DNA from: Pseudomonadota bacterium
Lineage (GTDB): Bacteria > Pseudomonadota > Gammaproteobacteria > Pseudomonadales > Pseudohongiellaceae
Reading direction: 5' to 3'
Length of the DNA stretch: 64,000 nucleotides
NCBI GenBank assembly: GCA_027623555.1
Contig: JAQBSZ010000001.1
Location: forward strand, 124,001 to 188,000
Shown here one piece after another: positions 1 through 8,352 of the stretch (position 1 is the stretch's first letter; each line of letters begins with the position of its first letter). Under the pieces are notes generated by a model. The model had not been told where the DNA came from. It did not search any database and saw only the letters and a list, made by a program, of their open reading frames with translations. The position numbers and the translations under genes were made by a program.

Positions 1-705
1 GCCATTCTCCTGCAATAGCTGCAACCCCTGGTCCTGCATCTCAAGTAGCAGCGGTTCTTCGGGAAGCACAGGCGGACGTCGATAGAACTCGGTGTTCGGT
101 TCTATGGTTAACTGATACCAGGACAGGTGCGCAGGATTAACGGCCATAGCAGCATGCAAGTCATCCAGTGCCTGCTGCGGACTTTGCGATGGCAGTCCAT
201 GCATCAGGTCCAGGTTCAGATTGTCAAACCCGGCCTTGTGGGCGATGTCTATAGCGGCGCTTGCCTGTGCTCCGTCATGTATCCGACCCAGAGAACTCAG
301 GTGCGCATCATTGAAACTCTGTATTCCCAGTGAGAGCCGATTGAAGCCAACCTCGCGAAATTCTCGAAACTTGCGTGCCTCTACGGTGCCCGGGTTCGCT
401 TCCAGTGTAATCTCAAGGTCCTTAGCCAGTTTTGCATTGCTATTAAGATGCTCAAAAAGTCGCTCGAACGATGATGCATCGAACAGGCTGGGGGTGCCGC
501 CACCGATGAAGATCGATGCTATTTCCCGGCCACTCAGAATTTCCCGTTGGCTCATCTCAGCATCGAAATCTTCGCAGAGTGCTGTTATGTATTCCTGTTC
601 AGGAAGAGTCTGCTCAATTTTGTGAGAGTTGAAATCACAATAAGGACATTTTCTAACACACCAGGGGATGTGAATGTAGAGACTTAAAGGCGGGAGTTCC
701 AGCAT
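1..705 (-). CDS. hemW: HemW-like radical SAM protein (3' part cut by window edge)
   Basis: Reading the minus strand from an ATG at 705 gives 235 open codons that run off the window, so the C-terminal part is missing. The N-terminus carries the radical SAM cluster motif CVRKCPYC (CxxxCxxC type) after LYIHIPW, followed by FIGGGTPS, EANPGT and RLSLGIQSF, all typical of the HemW/HemN family. HemW is known as a heme-binding or heme-inserting relative of coproporphyrinogen III dehydrogenase; most members lack that oxidase activity, and the sequence alone does not prove which role applies. The start overlaps the end of rdgB by 22 bp, so it is probably translated with the upstream operon. Its position directly after rdgB matches the order in Pseudomonas. 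Confidence 0.9.
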   Translation of the reverse strand, partial: MLELPPLSLYIHIPWCVRKCPYCDFNSHKIEQTLPEQEYITALCEDFDAEMSQREILSGREIASIFIGGGTPSLFDASSFERLFEHLNSNAKLAKDLEITLEANPGTVEARKFREFREVGFNRLSLGIQSFNDAHLSSLGRIHDGAQASAAIDIAHKAGFDNLNLDLMHGLPSQSPQQALDDLHAAMAVNPAHLSWYQLTIEPNTEFYRRPPVLPEEPLLLEMQDQGLQLLQENG

Positions 706-1295
706 GCCAGTAACGCTCGTAATGCTTGCCCACGGTGGCTGAGAGAGTTTTTCACTTCCGCATCCAGTTCGGCAGAGGAACATCCATGTGTGGGAACATA
801 AAACAATGGATCATATCCAAAGCCATTGTCGCCGCTTTCTGCAAATAGAATTCGGCCCTCCCAGGTGCCCTGACATATAAGTGGCATTGGGTCCTTATCA
901 TGACGAAGATAGGCAATGACACATTGAAATCGCGCCGTTCTCTGAAGCTCACTAATCTGCTCCAGCTCTTCCAAAAGCTTGGCGTTATTCGCAGCATCTG
1001 CGGTTGCTCCGCTCACGCCAGCATAGCGCGCAGAATAGATTCCAGGCTCTCCATGCAGTACATCAACTTCAATGCCCGAGTCATCGGCTAGCGCTGGCAT
1101 TCCAGTCTCTGCACAGGCATGGCGAGCCTTTATTAGCGCGTTCTCAACAAAACTGAGACCAGTCTCTTCCACATCGCTGACTTTGAATTCAGATTGCGGA
1201 ATCAGGTCGACATCTTTCTCGTTAAGGAGCGCACTTAGTTCTCTTAACTTGCCTGCATTTCCGCTGGCCAGTATGACCTTATGGTTACTCAACAC
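684..1295 (-). CDS. rdgB: XTP/dITP diphosphatase (non-canonical purine NTP pyrophosphatase)
   Basis: RdgB/HAM1 family enzyme that hydrolyses dITP, XTP and ITP to monophosphates and so keeps deaminated purines out of DNA and RNA. The diagnostic N-terminal segment VILASGNAGKLRELSALL and the later LADDSGIEVD, GEPGIYSARYAG and GFGYDPLF motifs are all present. The reading frame is open to a GTG at 1331 (215 aa), but a good Shine-Dalgarno (AGGGAG) lies just before the GTG at 1295 and TTG at 1292, and those starts give the usual family length of about 200 aa, so I chose 1295. The start overlaps the metW stop by 11 bp and the end overlaps hemW. Confidence 0.93.
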   Translation of the reverse strand: MLSNHKVILASGNAGKLRELSALLNEKDVDLIPQSEFKVSDVEETGLSFVENALIKARHACAETGMPALADDSGIEVDVLHGEPGIYSARYAGVSGATADAANNAKLLEELEQISELQRTARFQCVIAYLRHDKDPMPLICQGTWEGRILFAESGDNGFGYDPLFYVPTHGCSSAELDAEVKNSLSHRGQALRALLACWNSRL

Positions 1296-1890
1296 CCGGC
1301 TCCCTGGTGATGTGATAGATTGCAATCTCACCCAAAAAATTGGGCCAGGCTTTCATTGCCCAGTTGCCCTGGTGCTGGGAATCCACAACTGTCCTGGTGA
1401 GCACCTTGATATTCTTCTCGACGCACAGGGCATCGAAATCTTTTACCGTACAGAAGTGAATATTTGGCGTGTTATACCACTGGTGTGGCATAAACTTTGA
1501 AACCGGCATGCGCCCTCTGCTTGCGAGGTACACCCGGCTCTTCCAATTGCCAAAGTTAGGAAATGTCACGATGCCTTTCTTGCCGATTCTGAGCATCTCA
1601 TCTATCAGGGCATTCGGATTGCTCAGTGCCTGAAGCGTCTGGGCCAGCAACACCGTATCGAAACTGTTGGATTGAAAATTGGAAAGACCCCGGTCCAGGT
1701 TCTGTTCAATTACATTTACGCCATTCTCAATGCAGCGCTGGATGTTGATCTCATCAATTTCCAATCCGATTTCTGTGACATTCTTGGAAGTCTTCAGATA
1801 GTGAAGCAGACTGCCATCGCCGCACCCCAGGTCCAGCACACGGCTACCCGGTTCAATCCACCTTTGTATGATCTCCAGATCAGGGCGCAT
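1285..1890 (-). CDS. metW: Methionine biosynthesis protein MetW
   Basis: A 201-residue class I methyltransferase-fold protein. The SAM-binding motif I is seen as [15 protein letters not shown] near residues 18-32, and motif-like [13 protein letters not shown] and [16 protein letters not shown] follow. MetW is a conserved partner of MetX in proteobacteria. It is reported to act with MetX in homoserine acylation, but its chemistry is not well established. It overlaps the metX stop by 11 bp, which indicates translational coupling of the pair. Length and motifs match the family fully. Confidence 0.93.
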   Translation of the reverse strand: MRPDLEIIQRWIEPGSRVLDLGCGDGSLLHYLKTSKNVTEIGLEIDEINIQRCIENGVNVIEQNLDRGLSNFQSNSFDTVLLAQTLQALSNPNALIDEMLRIGKKGIVTFPNFGNWKSRVYLASRGRMPVSKFMPHQWYNTPNIHFCTVKDFDALCVEKNIKVLTRTVVDSQHQGNWAMKAWPNFLGEIAIYHITREPGVE

Positions 1891-3133
1891 TGTTGTTCTC
1901 TGTTACAGGGTAGCGCTTCTGCGTTGGTTCCCGGTCAGGATCATTACTCATCAGTTCCCTATGTGCCCGCTTCAGGTATGCGGAGAAGGCGTTGACGTAT
2001 CTGGGAATTGCTAACAGGAATGCATCATGACCCTGGTCTGCATCGATCTCCAGGTAAGTGACTTCTCTGTCTGCCTTCAACAGGTCATTTACGAGCTCTC
2101 TAGATCGCTCGGGAGGAAATCGCCAGTCTGTACTGAATGACATCAACATGAACTTGCAATCGCCGTTCATAAAGGCCCTGCTTAAATCACCGTCGAAATC
2201 TACGGACGGGTCGAAGTAATCCAGTGCCTTGGTCATCAACAAATAGGTATTGGCGTCAAAGTTTTCAGAAAACCTTTCGCCCTGATAATGCAGATAGCTT
2301 TCTACCTGGAAATCCACGTTAAAGCCGAAACTCAGAGTTCCGGTTCGCAAATCTCTGCCAAAATTGGCGCCTTCCAGTTCAAAGTCGGTGACAGTCTTGC
2401 CAAACTTGGAGCGCATCGCTCCATCCGAGAGATAAGTGATATGACCAACCATGCGGGCCAGCATAAGTCCCTGCTTCGGATAGGTACCATGTTCCAGGTA
2501 GCGGCCAGCGTGGAAAAAGGGGTCACTGGTAATGGAATGCCGGGCTACTTCGTTAAATGCTATGTTCTGTGCCGAGAGCTTGGGTGCTGCTGCGATGCAG
2601 ATGGCATGACGCAAACGCTCCGGGTAGCTAATTGCCCAGCGCAGAACCTGCATACCGCCCAGACTTCCCCCGATCACGGCTGCCCATTTTTCAATATCAA
2701 GGCGATCCATCAGCATGGCCTGGCTGCGTACCCAATCCCTTACAGTGACCACCGGAAAATCCGGCCCATAATATTTATTGCTATCCGGGTTAATCGATGT
2801 CGGACCGGTGCTGCCGGCACAGCCGCCGAGGTTATTCAAACACACCACGAAAAACAGATTGGTGTCTATAGCCTTGCCCGGGCCGATGCATGCATCCCAC
2901 CATCCAGGTTTGGCATCGTCTACACTGTGATACCCGGCCGCATGATGATCACCGCTCAGCGCGTGACAAATCAGCACAGCATTTGATCTCTCGGCATTCA
3001 GTTCGCCATAGGTCTCAACCATTAAATCGAACTCAGCCAAAACCTTGCCGCTGCGCAGTGTCAACGGTTCATCGAAGTGATGTAACTGGGGCTCAACCAG
3101 GCCAACGGAATCTATTGGAATTGAATCAGACAT
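1880..3133 (-). CDS. metX: Homoserine O-acyltransferase MetX
   Basis: An alpha/beta-hydrolase-fold acyltransferase of 417 aa that activates homoserine in methionine synthesis. The nucleophile elbow is GGSLGG with Ser157, and the C-terminal [13 protein letters not shown] segment carries the Asp/His part of the triad. [12 protein letters not shown] and [12 protein letters not shown] are family signatures. Many gammaproteobacterial MetX proteins use succinyl-CoA rather than acetyl-CoA. I cannot decide the acyl donor from sequence reading alone. It lies 27 bp after yggU and overlaps metW, within the long minus-strand operon that starts at yggS. Confidence 0.94.
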   Translation of the reverse strand: MSDSIPIDSVGLVEPQLHHFDEPLTLRSGKVLAEFDLMVETYGELNAERSNAVLICHALSGDHHAAGYHSVDDAKPGWWDACIGPGKAIDTNLFFVVCLNNLGGCAGSTGPTSINPDSNKYYGPDFPVVTVRDWVRSQAMLMDRLDIEKWAAVIGGSLGGMQVLRWAISYPERLRHAICIAAAPKLSAQNIAFNEVARHSITSDPFFHAGRYLEHGTYPKQGLMLARMVGHITYLSDGAMRSKFGKTVTDFELEGANFGRDLRTGTLSFGFNVDFQVESYLHYQGERFSENFDANTYLLMTKALDYFDPSVDFDGDLSRAFMNGDCKFMLMSFSTDWRFPPERSRELVNDLLKADREVTYLEIDADQGHDAFLLAIPRYVNAFSAYLKRAHRELMSNDPDREPTQKRYPVTENNNAP

Positions 3134-3160
3134 AATTTATTTGTTAGCAAAGTACTTTGT

Positions 3161-3451
3161 CTATCGGTCCTGGATCAGATTTATGGGATCTGGAAAAGCA
3201 TTTGGATGATTGATGCACACACTTTTTAATCGGCTAGCGTGGCCACTGATGATTTTAATAGCACTCTGTTTTACTTGAAATTGATCAGCCAGGAATTTAA
3301 TAAGCTGTTTGTTTGCCTTTCCGTCGGTTGGAGCCGCGGTCAAGCGAATTTTTAATCTGTCGCCTATCTTTCCCGTAATGCAAGTTTCCCGGACCTTTGG
3401 CTGGATGCTGCAATCCAGGTACAGCGTCTTACCTTCCCAGCGAAAGAACAA
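3161..3451 (-). CDS. yggU: YggU/DUF167 family small protein
   Basis: A 96-residue protein with the DUF167 pattern: LDCSIQPKVRE near the start, then GDRLKIRLTAAPTDGKANK in the middle and IISGHASRLKSV near the end. The biochemical role of this fold is unknown. The gene almost always follows yggT and sits in the yggS-proC-yggT cluster, as here, with 14 bp separating it from the yggT stop. The C-terminus is a little longer than the core domain. I see no sign of damage. Confidence 0.88.
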   Translation of the reverse strand: MFFRWEGKTLYLDCSIQPKVRETCITGKIGDRLKIRLTAAPTDGKANKQLIKFLADQFQVKQSAIKIISGHASRLKSVCINHPNAFPDPINLIQDR

Positions 3452-3465
3452 TGAAGGATCCTCTC

Positions 3466-4065
3466 CTAGATTCCGATTACTACTGCAGCCAGTTGTTCAG
3501 TAATCCCGAAGCTCTGAATTAGAAAGTTTTGAATCAACCCGATGATAATAAAAATGAATATGGGGGAAAAATCCAGGCCGCCCATTGGTGGTATTACTTT
3601 TCGCACTGGCGCCATTACCGGTTCGGTTAGCTGCCAGATAAGTCTCAGGATCGGATGTGGATTCGTGCTTCCCGAGAACAACATGACGAATGACATGATA
3701 ATCGAAGCGATGATGGCGTAATAATAGATGTTTATCATGAAATAGAGAACACCTACAAACGCCCACGTGACGATGAATCCAGGCGATGGCAGGCTGCCTC
3801 CGTGAAGCAGGATAAGCACACAGATCGCGACGGCTTCTACAAGAAACGCCAGTATCAGGGTGGAAAAATCGATGCCCTTGTAGCCCGGAATGAAACTGCG
3901 AAACACCCTGACCAGTGGATCAGTGATGCGCACTACCCCCTGCGATATTGGATTGTAAAAATCTGCCTTCGCTACTTGCAGTAGAAAGCGCAGCAAGATC
4001 GCCAGCAGATAGAGGCCGCCGAGAGCATTAAATAGCATAGCGGCAGAGCTTCCTAGTACACCCAT
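3466..4065 (-). CDS. yggT: YggT family integral membrane protein
   Basis: A 199-residue inner-membrane protein with two YGGT repeats, each having a hydrophobic helix pair followed by an amphipathic segment: DPLVRVFRSFIPG in the first half and EPVMAPVRKVIPPMGGLDFSP in the second. Bacterial family members have been linked to osmotic tolerance and, in plastids, to cytochrome maturation and division, but the molecular function is unclear. It lies 30 bp after proC in the same operon. Confidence 0.9.
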   Translation of the reverse strand: MGVLGSSAAMLFNALGGLYLLAILLRFLLQVAKADFYNPISQGVVRITDPLVRVFRSFIPGYKGIDFSTLILAFLVEAVAICVLILLHGGSLPSPGFIVTWAFVGVLYFMINIYYYAIIASIIMSFVMLFSGSTNPHPILRLIWQLTEPVMAPVRKVIPPMGGLDFSPIFIFIIIGLIQNFLIQSFGITEQLAAVVIGI

Positions 4066-4095
4066 GATAAATTCTCTTTTCTCTTGGTTTCTGTT

Positions 4096-4920
4096 TTATT
4101 TTTTGTCAATTTCACTGGCCAATTCGATCGATCGATCTCGAGCTGCAGTCAGCGCGCGCTTTACTATCTCTCTGAGTCCATCTTCTTCAAATTGATTTAT
4201 TGCCCTTTCCGTTGTGCCTCCTGGAGAAGTTACCTTGCGCCTCAGCTCGGTAATGGCATCTTCGCTGCTGATTGCCAGTTCTGCAGCACCGACTGCAGTT
4301 TGATAAACCAGTGACTTGGCAACCTCTTCACTCAATCCCATCTCTCTGGCCGCTTCCTGCATGGCCTCGATAAACAGGAAAAAATAAGCCGGCCCGCTTC
4401 CAGATACAGCGGTAACGGTATCGATATCGGACTCCTGATCCACCCACACACAAACTCCGACTGCATCCATGAGTTGTTCAGAGGCTCGTCTCTGCAGCTC
4501 AGAGACATTGGCATTTGCAAATAACCCACTGATACCTTTGCCGATCAACGCAGGAGTGTTCGGCATGCAGCGGACAATTGCTTCGGAGTCTCCCAACCAA
4601 TCCTGCAGATGTTGAATGGTGATTCCAGCCGCAATTGAAACTATCAAGCGTGGGCTTGAAGTGGCTGCAAGCTGAAGATCGGTGCATACGGCTTCGATTA
4701 CCTGGGGTTTCACTGCCAACACGATGACGTCGGCAGAGTCTGCAATCTGTTGATTGCTTGCAGCGGTGATCTTGCAGTCGGTAGACAGATGCTGGAGCTT
4801 GTCGGCATCTACGTCCGCCGCAAGAATTGAAGCGCTATTCATTCCCCTGGTCAGTAAGCCACGAATCAGGCAATTCGCCATATTGCCTGCACCAATGAAG
4901 CCAATGGTCTTACCGTCCAA
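4096..4920 (-). CDS. proC: Pyrroline-5-carboxylate reductase
   Basis: Catalyses the last step of proline synthesis, NAD(P)H-dependent reduction of pyrroline-5-carboxylate. The N-terminal Rossmann motif is IGFIGAGNMANCLIRGL (about residues 6-22), with VKPQVIEAV and CMPNTPALIGKG following. The C-terminal dimerisation domain shows SGSGPAYFFLFIEAM and VTSPGGTTERAI. The length of 274 aa is usual. It lies 110 bp downstream of yggS, a very common pairing, and is followed by yggT. Confidence 0.95.
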   Translation of the reverse strand: MDGKTIGFIGAGNMANCLIRGLLTRGMNSASILAADVDADKLQHLSTDCKITAASNQQIADSADVIVLAVKPQVIEAVCTDLQLAATSSPRLIVSIAAGITIQHLQDWLGDSEAIVRCMPNTPALIGKGISGLFANANVSELQRRASEQLMDAVGVCVWVDQESDIDTVTAVSGSGPAYFFLFIEAMQEAAREMGLSEEVAKSLVYQTAVGAAELAISSEDAITELRRKVTSPGGTTERAINQFEEDGLREIVKRALTAARDRSIELASEIDKK

Positions 4921-5030
4921 ACTATCTCCTTGGCCACACAGCAGCCACGCCAGCTGGGTATTCTATCTCAAACCTCCTGGGCTGGATAATCGGAATTGGG
5001 AAAATGTCAGCCGCTGATACGGCGAAGACT

Positions 5031-5714
5031 TCATGGGCGTGGCCCGAATATGGCAGTGCCCAGTCGAACCAGTGTTGAACCTTCTGCGATGGCCGCTTCA
5101 AGATCATTACTCATTCCCATCGAGAGTGTGTCCATTGAGGGCCAGCGTTGTCTGAGCTCTCTATACACTACCGTAAGTTGCCGAAAGCAGTCACGCTGCG
5201 ATTGCAGATCGGATAGCGGCGCAGGGATTGTCATGAGTCCACGCAGGCGGAGCCGGGGCAGGGCTTCGATAGTGTTACACAGTGCTTCGATGTTTTCGAA
5301 ATCGGTGCCGGACTTGCTCGCTTCAGCCGACTGATTGACTTGTGCGCAGACATTCAGCGGCGGACATTGGTCGGGCCTCTGGTCATTCAGACGTTGGGCA
5401 ATCTTTTCCCGGTCCACACTGTGTACCCAGTCGAAATGTTCAGCAATGCCCCGGGTCTTGTTTGCCTGAATCGGTCCGATGAAGTGCCAGCACAGCTCAA
5501 GGTCGGCTAGTAGCGCCATTTTCTGATTCGCCTCTTGCAGGTAGTTTTCTCCGAAATCCTTGATTCCGGCTTCGGCAGCCTGGCGTATGTTTTCGGGATT
5601 GTGCCTCTTGCTTACTGCGAGCAACTTTACTGCGCCTTCGGGTCGGTCATATTTAAGCTCAAAGCCACGTATGCACTGGCGAAGAGAGGCTATGTTTTCT
5701 GCTATGCTAGTCAC
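5031..5714 (-). CDS. yggS: YggS family pyridoxal-phosphate homeostasis protein
   Basis: A 227-residue PLP-binding TIM-barrel protein (YBL036C/PROSC family). The cofactor lysine is K36 in KLLAVSKRHNP, and FGENYLQEA, WHFIGPIQANK, LRLRGLMTIP, LSMGMSNDLEAAI and VRLGTAIFG are the family blocks. No catalytic reaction is known. The protein buffers PLP and influences amino-acid and B6 pools. It is the first gene of the minus-strand operon and is divergent from pilT across a 237-bp region with several palindromes. Confidence 0.94.
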   Translation of the reverse strand: MTSIAENIASLRQCIRGFELKYDRPEGAVKLLAVSKRHNPENIRQAAEAGIKDFGENYLQEANQKMALLADLELCWHFIGPIQANKTRGIAEHFDWVHSVDREKIAQRLNDQRPDQCPPLNVCAQVNQSAEASKSGTDFENIEALCNTIEALPRLRLRGLMTIPAPLSDLQSQRDCFRQLTVVYRELRQRWPSMDTLSMGMSNDLEAAIAEGSTLVRLGTAIFGPRP

Positions 5715-5823
5715 GTTTTTACCGTGTATTTACCATGGATTGGTCTGGGATATTCGGCGAAGGACAGGTACTATAGGTGACGGTGTCGTCGGTGACCAGC
5801 CGTTTTTACCGACTCGACAGGAT

Positions 5824-5852
5824 TGCTCGCCGGCAGCCTGCTGCCGCGAGCG
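5824..5852. repeat. GC-rich imperfect hairpin between yggS and pilT
   Basis: GCTCGCCGGCAG, a CCTG loop and CTGCCGCGAGC form an 11-bp stem with one bulged C. No T-tract follows on either strand, so it is not an obvious intrinsic terminator. It sits in the divergent promoter region and could be a protein-binding site or a 5'-UTR structure of either gene. Confidence 0.6.
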
Positions 5853-5857
5853 ACAAG

Positions 5858-5901
5858 AACTAATTTGAGAATTAGTTAAAGAACTAATTTGAGAATTAGT
5901 T
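5858..5901. repeat. Twin perfect palindromes upstream of pilT (candidate operator)
   Basis: The 20-bp palindrome AACTAATTTGAGAATTAGTT (8-bp arms, TGAG centre) occurs at 5858-5877 and again at 5882-5901, separated by AAAG, giving a 24-bp direct-repeat period. It lies 50 bp before the pilT start and about 145 bp before yggS. Two identical dyads in a divergent control region are typical of a dimeric regulator's site, but the regulator is unknown. Confidence 0.75.
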
Positions 5902-5951
5902 AAAGAATAATTCAAAGAACAATCGAATAACTACTGTTATAGGTAAGACCG

Positions 5952-6986
5952 ATGGATATTACAGAATTATTGGGGTTTAGCGTCAAGCAAGGGGCATCCG
6001 ATTTACACGTAACCGCTGGTATGCCGCCGCTGATTCGAGTAGATGGGGATATTCGCCGTATTAACATCCCTGAGATGGATCATAAAGAAGTTCATGCGAT
6101 GATTTATGAAATCATGAACGACAAGCAACGCAAAGACTATGAAGAATTCCTTGAAACTGACTTTTCATTTGAAATACCAAACCTTGCCCGCTTCCGTGTA
6201 AACGCTTTCATTCAGAACCGCGGTGCTGCGGCAGTATTCAGAACCATTCCTTCGAAAGTATTGTCAATGGAGCAGCTGGGGATGGGCGATATCTTCAGAC
6301 AGATTTCCGATGTTCCACGAGGGCTGGTATGTGTTACCGGGCCTACCGGTTCCGGCAAAAGTACCACTCTGGCGGCTATGATTGATTACATCAATGACTC
6401 CAAGTACGAACATATTCTGACGATCGAAGACCCTATTGAATTTGTACACCAGAGCAAGAAGTGTCTGATAAACCAACGAGAGGTTCATCGGGATACCCAT
6501 GGCTTCAATGAAGCGTTGCGCTCGGCTCTGCGTGAAGACCCGGACATCATTCTCGTGGGCGAGTTGCGTGACCTGGAGACTATCAGATTGGCTCTAACCG
6601 CTGCCGAGACAGGTCACCTGGTGTTTGGCACACTGCATACCACCTCCGCTGCGAAAACCATTGACAGGGTAATCGATGTATTTCCTGCTGCAGAAAAAGA
6701 CATGGTTCGCTCCATGCTTTCAGAATCCCTGCAGTCAGTAATCTCGCAGACTCTTCTGAAGAAACCCGGTGGTGGCCGTGTTGCCGCACATGAAATCATG
6801 ATCGGTACGCCAGCGATTCGAAACCTTATTCGTGAAGATAAGGTCGCGCAGATGTACTCGGCGATTCAGACCGGGGCATCGGTAGGGATGAAGACACTGG
6901 ATCAGTGTTTGAAGGAGCTGCTACAGAAGGGTATGGTTTCGCGTGAGGATGCTCGTTCCAAAGCCAAGATGCCCGATAATTTCTGA
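5952..6986 (+). CDS. pilT: Type IV pilus retraction ATPase PilT
   Basis: A hexameric cytoplasmic motor that depolymerises type IV pili and drives twitching motility. The 344-aa protein has the N-terminal PAS-like region (SDLHVTAGMPPLIRVDG), Walker A GPTGSGKST at 130-138, the Asp and His boxes (EDPIEF, GELRDLETI and GTLHTTSA) and the C-terminal AIRNLIRED motif needed for retraction. The ATG at 5952 is preceded by AGGTAAG. The usual partner gene pilU does not follow. Instead there is a palindromic element and then ruvX on the other strand. Confidence 0.96.
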   Translation: MDITELLGFSVKQGASDLHVTAGMPPLIRVDGDIRRINIPEMDHKEVHAMIYEIMNDKQRKDYEEFLETDFSFEIPNLARFRVNAFIQNRGAAAVFRTIPSKVLSMEQLGMGDIFRQISDVPRGLVCVTGPTGSGKSTTLAAMIDYINDSKYEHILTIEDPIEFVHQSKKCLINQREVHRDTHGFNEALRSALREDPDIILVGELRDLETIRLALTAAETGHLVFGTLHTTSAAKTIDRVIDVFPAAEKDMVRSMLSESLQSVISQTLLKKPGGGRVAAHEIMIGTPAIRNLIREDKVAQMYSAIQTGASVGMKTLDQCLKELLQKGMVSREDARSKAKMPDNF

Positions 6987-6993
6987 TTAGAAA

Positions 6994-7100
6994 CCTTGTG
7001 AGTAGCACTGCTGCGTTGTGTCCTCACTTGACGCTCGCCTACCAAAAAGGTATGTCTCGCGCACGCGCTTCAGGACGCCTTGCATTGCTTGCTCACAAGG
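6994..7100. repeat. Palindromic element downstream of pilT
   Basis: A 107-bp imperfect hairpin starting 7 bp after the pilT stop. The ends are CCTTGTGAG and CTCACAAGG, the arms continue with interruptions and the tip is TACC-AAAAA-GGTA. The right half, around GCGCTT, AGGACG and CATTGCTTGC, resembles the inner core of the two long elements at 11887 and 28385, although the termini differ. No coding capacity. It could also act as a 3' RNA stabiliser or terminator for pilT, although no T-run follows. Confidence 0.65.
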
Positions 7101-7241
7101 CTTCTACTCGAGAAGTTCCGTGGATTCCTGATTAAAAGGCAGTACGTTATCGTGCTTCGCGGCTTCGTCACTGAAAATCTTCCTTAAAAATTTAAGGATA
7201 ATCAGGTTGTGATTCTAAACTTGGCCGTTGGCTTGGATGGA
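7101..7241. other. Intergenic stretch between pilT element and ruvX
   Basis: No gene is supported. The only local structure is CCTTAAA-AA-TTTAAGG around 7189-7204, flanked by CCTGATTA (about 7126) and TAATCAGG (about 7198), which could pair. This may be weak 3'-end structure for the convergent pilT and ruvX genes. Confidence 0.4.
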
Positions 7242-7706
7242 TTAGGCAGGTTGGTTAGCTTTTCTTGCGAATTCGGCGAACCAATTTTCAAGGATGATCT
7301 GTGCGGCGACGTCGTCGATAGCGGGGTGCTTTTTCGCGTTGTTATCTTCAACGACTCTTTCCATGGCGGCTTTGGAAGACAGTCGTTCGTCCATGCCAAA
7401 GCAGGGAATTTCAAAGCGTCCGTTCAGACGGTTAGCGAACTTGATTGCACGATTGAGTAAATCACTCTCGCTGCCATCGAGGTTAAAAGGCAGACCAACC
7501 ACACACAGATCCGGCTTCCATTCGTCAAGCAACTGTTGGACTCGCTCCCAGTCAGGAATTCCGTCCCTGGCCTTTATCACAGTAACCGCCCGCGCGGTGC
7601 CGGTAATGCTCTGTCCAAAAGCCACTCCTATGCGCTGCGTACCATAATCAAAGGCTAGCGCCGCAATTGGGTTGGTGCAATTGTCAGGCAGGGATTTGAG
7701 TGTCAT
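7242..7706 (-). CDS. ruvX: RuvX/YqgF family Holliday-junction resolvase-like nuclease
   Basis: A 154-aa RNase H-fold protein. Family motifs include AFDYGTQRIGVAFGQ with the first acidic residue, LCVVGLPFNLDGSES, MDERLSSKAA and DDVAAQIIL. In E. coli YqgF is essential and takes part in 16S rRNA 5'-end processing; in other bacteria it resolves Holliday junctions. It follows yqgE by 45 bp, the conserved order. The C-terminus ends shortly after the last motif, as is normal. Confidence 0.93.
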   Translation of the reverse strand: MTLKSLPDNCTNPIAALAFDYGTQRIGVAFGQSITGTARAVTVIKARDGIPDWERVQQLLDEWKPDLCVVGLPFNLDGSESDLLNRAIKFANRLNGRFEIPCFGMDERLSSKAAMERVVEDNNAKKHPAIDDVAAQIILENWFAEFARKANQPA

Positions 7707-7751
7707 GGCATCAAGACAGCAACATGAAGGGTTTAAAACTTGCTGGCGACG

Positions 7752-8330
7752 TCAGGAATGGCCGGCATTTGGAGAAATCTGTTGCAGGTCGATACCGAGT
7801 AGGGCTGCTGCAGCGCCGGCCTTGGAAGCGTAATCTTTCGAGAAAATCAGTTCAGAACTCGCCGGTGCAGTGAGCCAGGCATTCTCGCTTATTTCCCGTT
7901 CCAGTTGACCGGCATCCCAGCCAGCACAACCCAGGGCAACCAGGTAATTGTCAGGGCCCTTGCCTTGCGCTATGTCCTGCAAGATCGTCTTGGATGTACA
8001 GATGGCAATTTCTGATGTCACTGCTATCGAAGATTCCCAGGCCTTTCCAGCGTCGTGAATGATAAACCCCTTATCCCGTTCTACCGGACCACCGGCCAGT
8101 ACATTCTGTTCCTGGAATGGGCCTTCCTCGACCGAACAGACTATATCCAGTTCATCGAATATGTCGGCAACACAAGCCCGCAGTGGCTTATTGATAACTA
8201 TACCGAGGGCGCCTTCCTCGTTGTGTTTCCACAAGTAGGTCACCGTGTGGGCGAAATAGGGGTCAACCAATTGCGGCATCGCAATAAGAAACTGGTTTTC
8301 CAGATAGTTTGTAGGGGCATCAATCGGCAT
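7752..8330 (-). CDS. yqgE: YqgE/AlgH family protein (UPF0301)
   Basis: A 192-aa protein with the UPF0301 signature blocks: NQFLIAMPQLVDPYFAHTV, EGALGIVINKPL, VLAGGPVERDKGFIIH and YLVALGCAGWDAGQLE. The fold is known, but no enzyme activity is established. In Pseudomonas a homologue (AlgH) affects alginate regulation. It lies between the tonB-like gene and ruvX, as in Pseudomonas, and is transcribed with them. Confidence 0.92.
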   Translation of the reverse strand: MPIDAPTNYLENQFLIAMPQLVDPYFAHTVTYLWKHNEEGALGIVINKPLRACVADIFDELDIVCSVEEGPFQEQNVLAGGPVERDKGFIIHDAGKAWESSIAVTSEIAICTSKTILQDIAQGKGPDNYLVALGCAGWDAGQLEREISENAWLTAPASSELIFSKDYASKAGAAAALLGIDLQQISPNAGHS

Positions 8331-8352
8331 TGTAGGCCAACGTCCAAAATCA

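Noticed and set aside
2288..2986. 232-aa plus-strand frame
   Set aside because: Antisense to metX, whose active-site motifs prove the minus strand.
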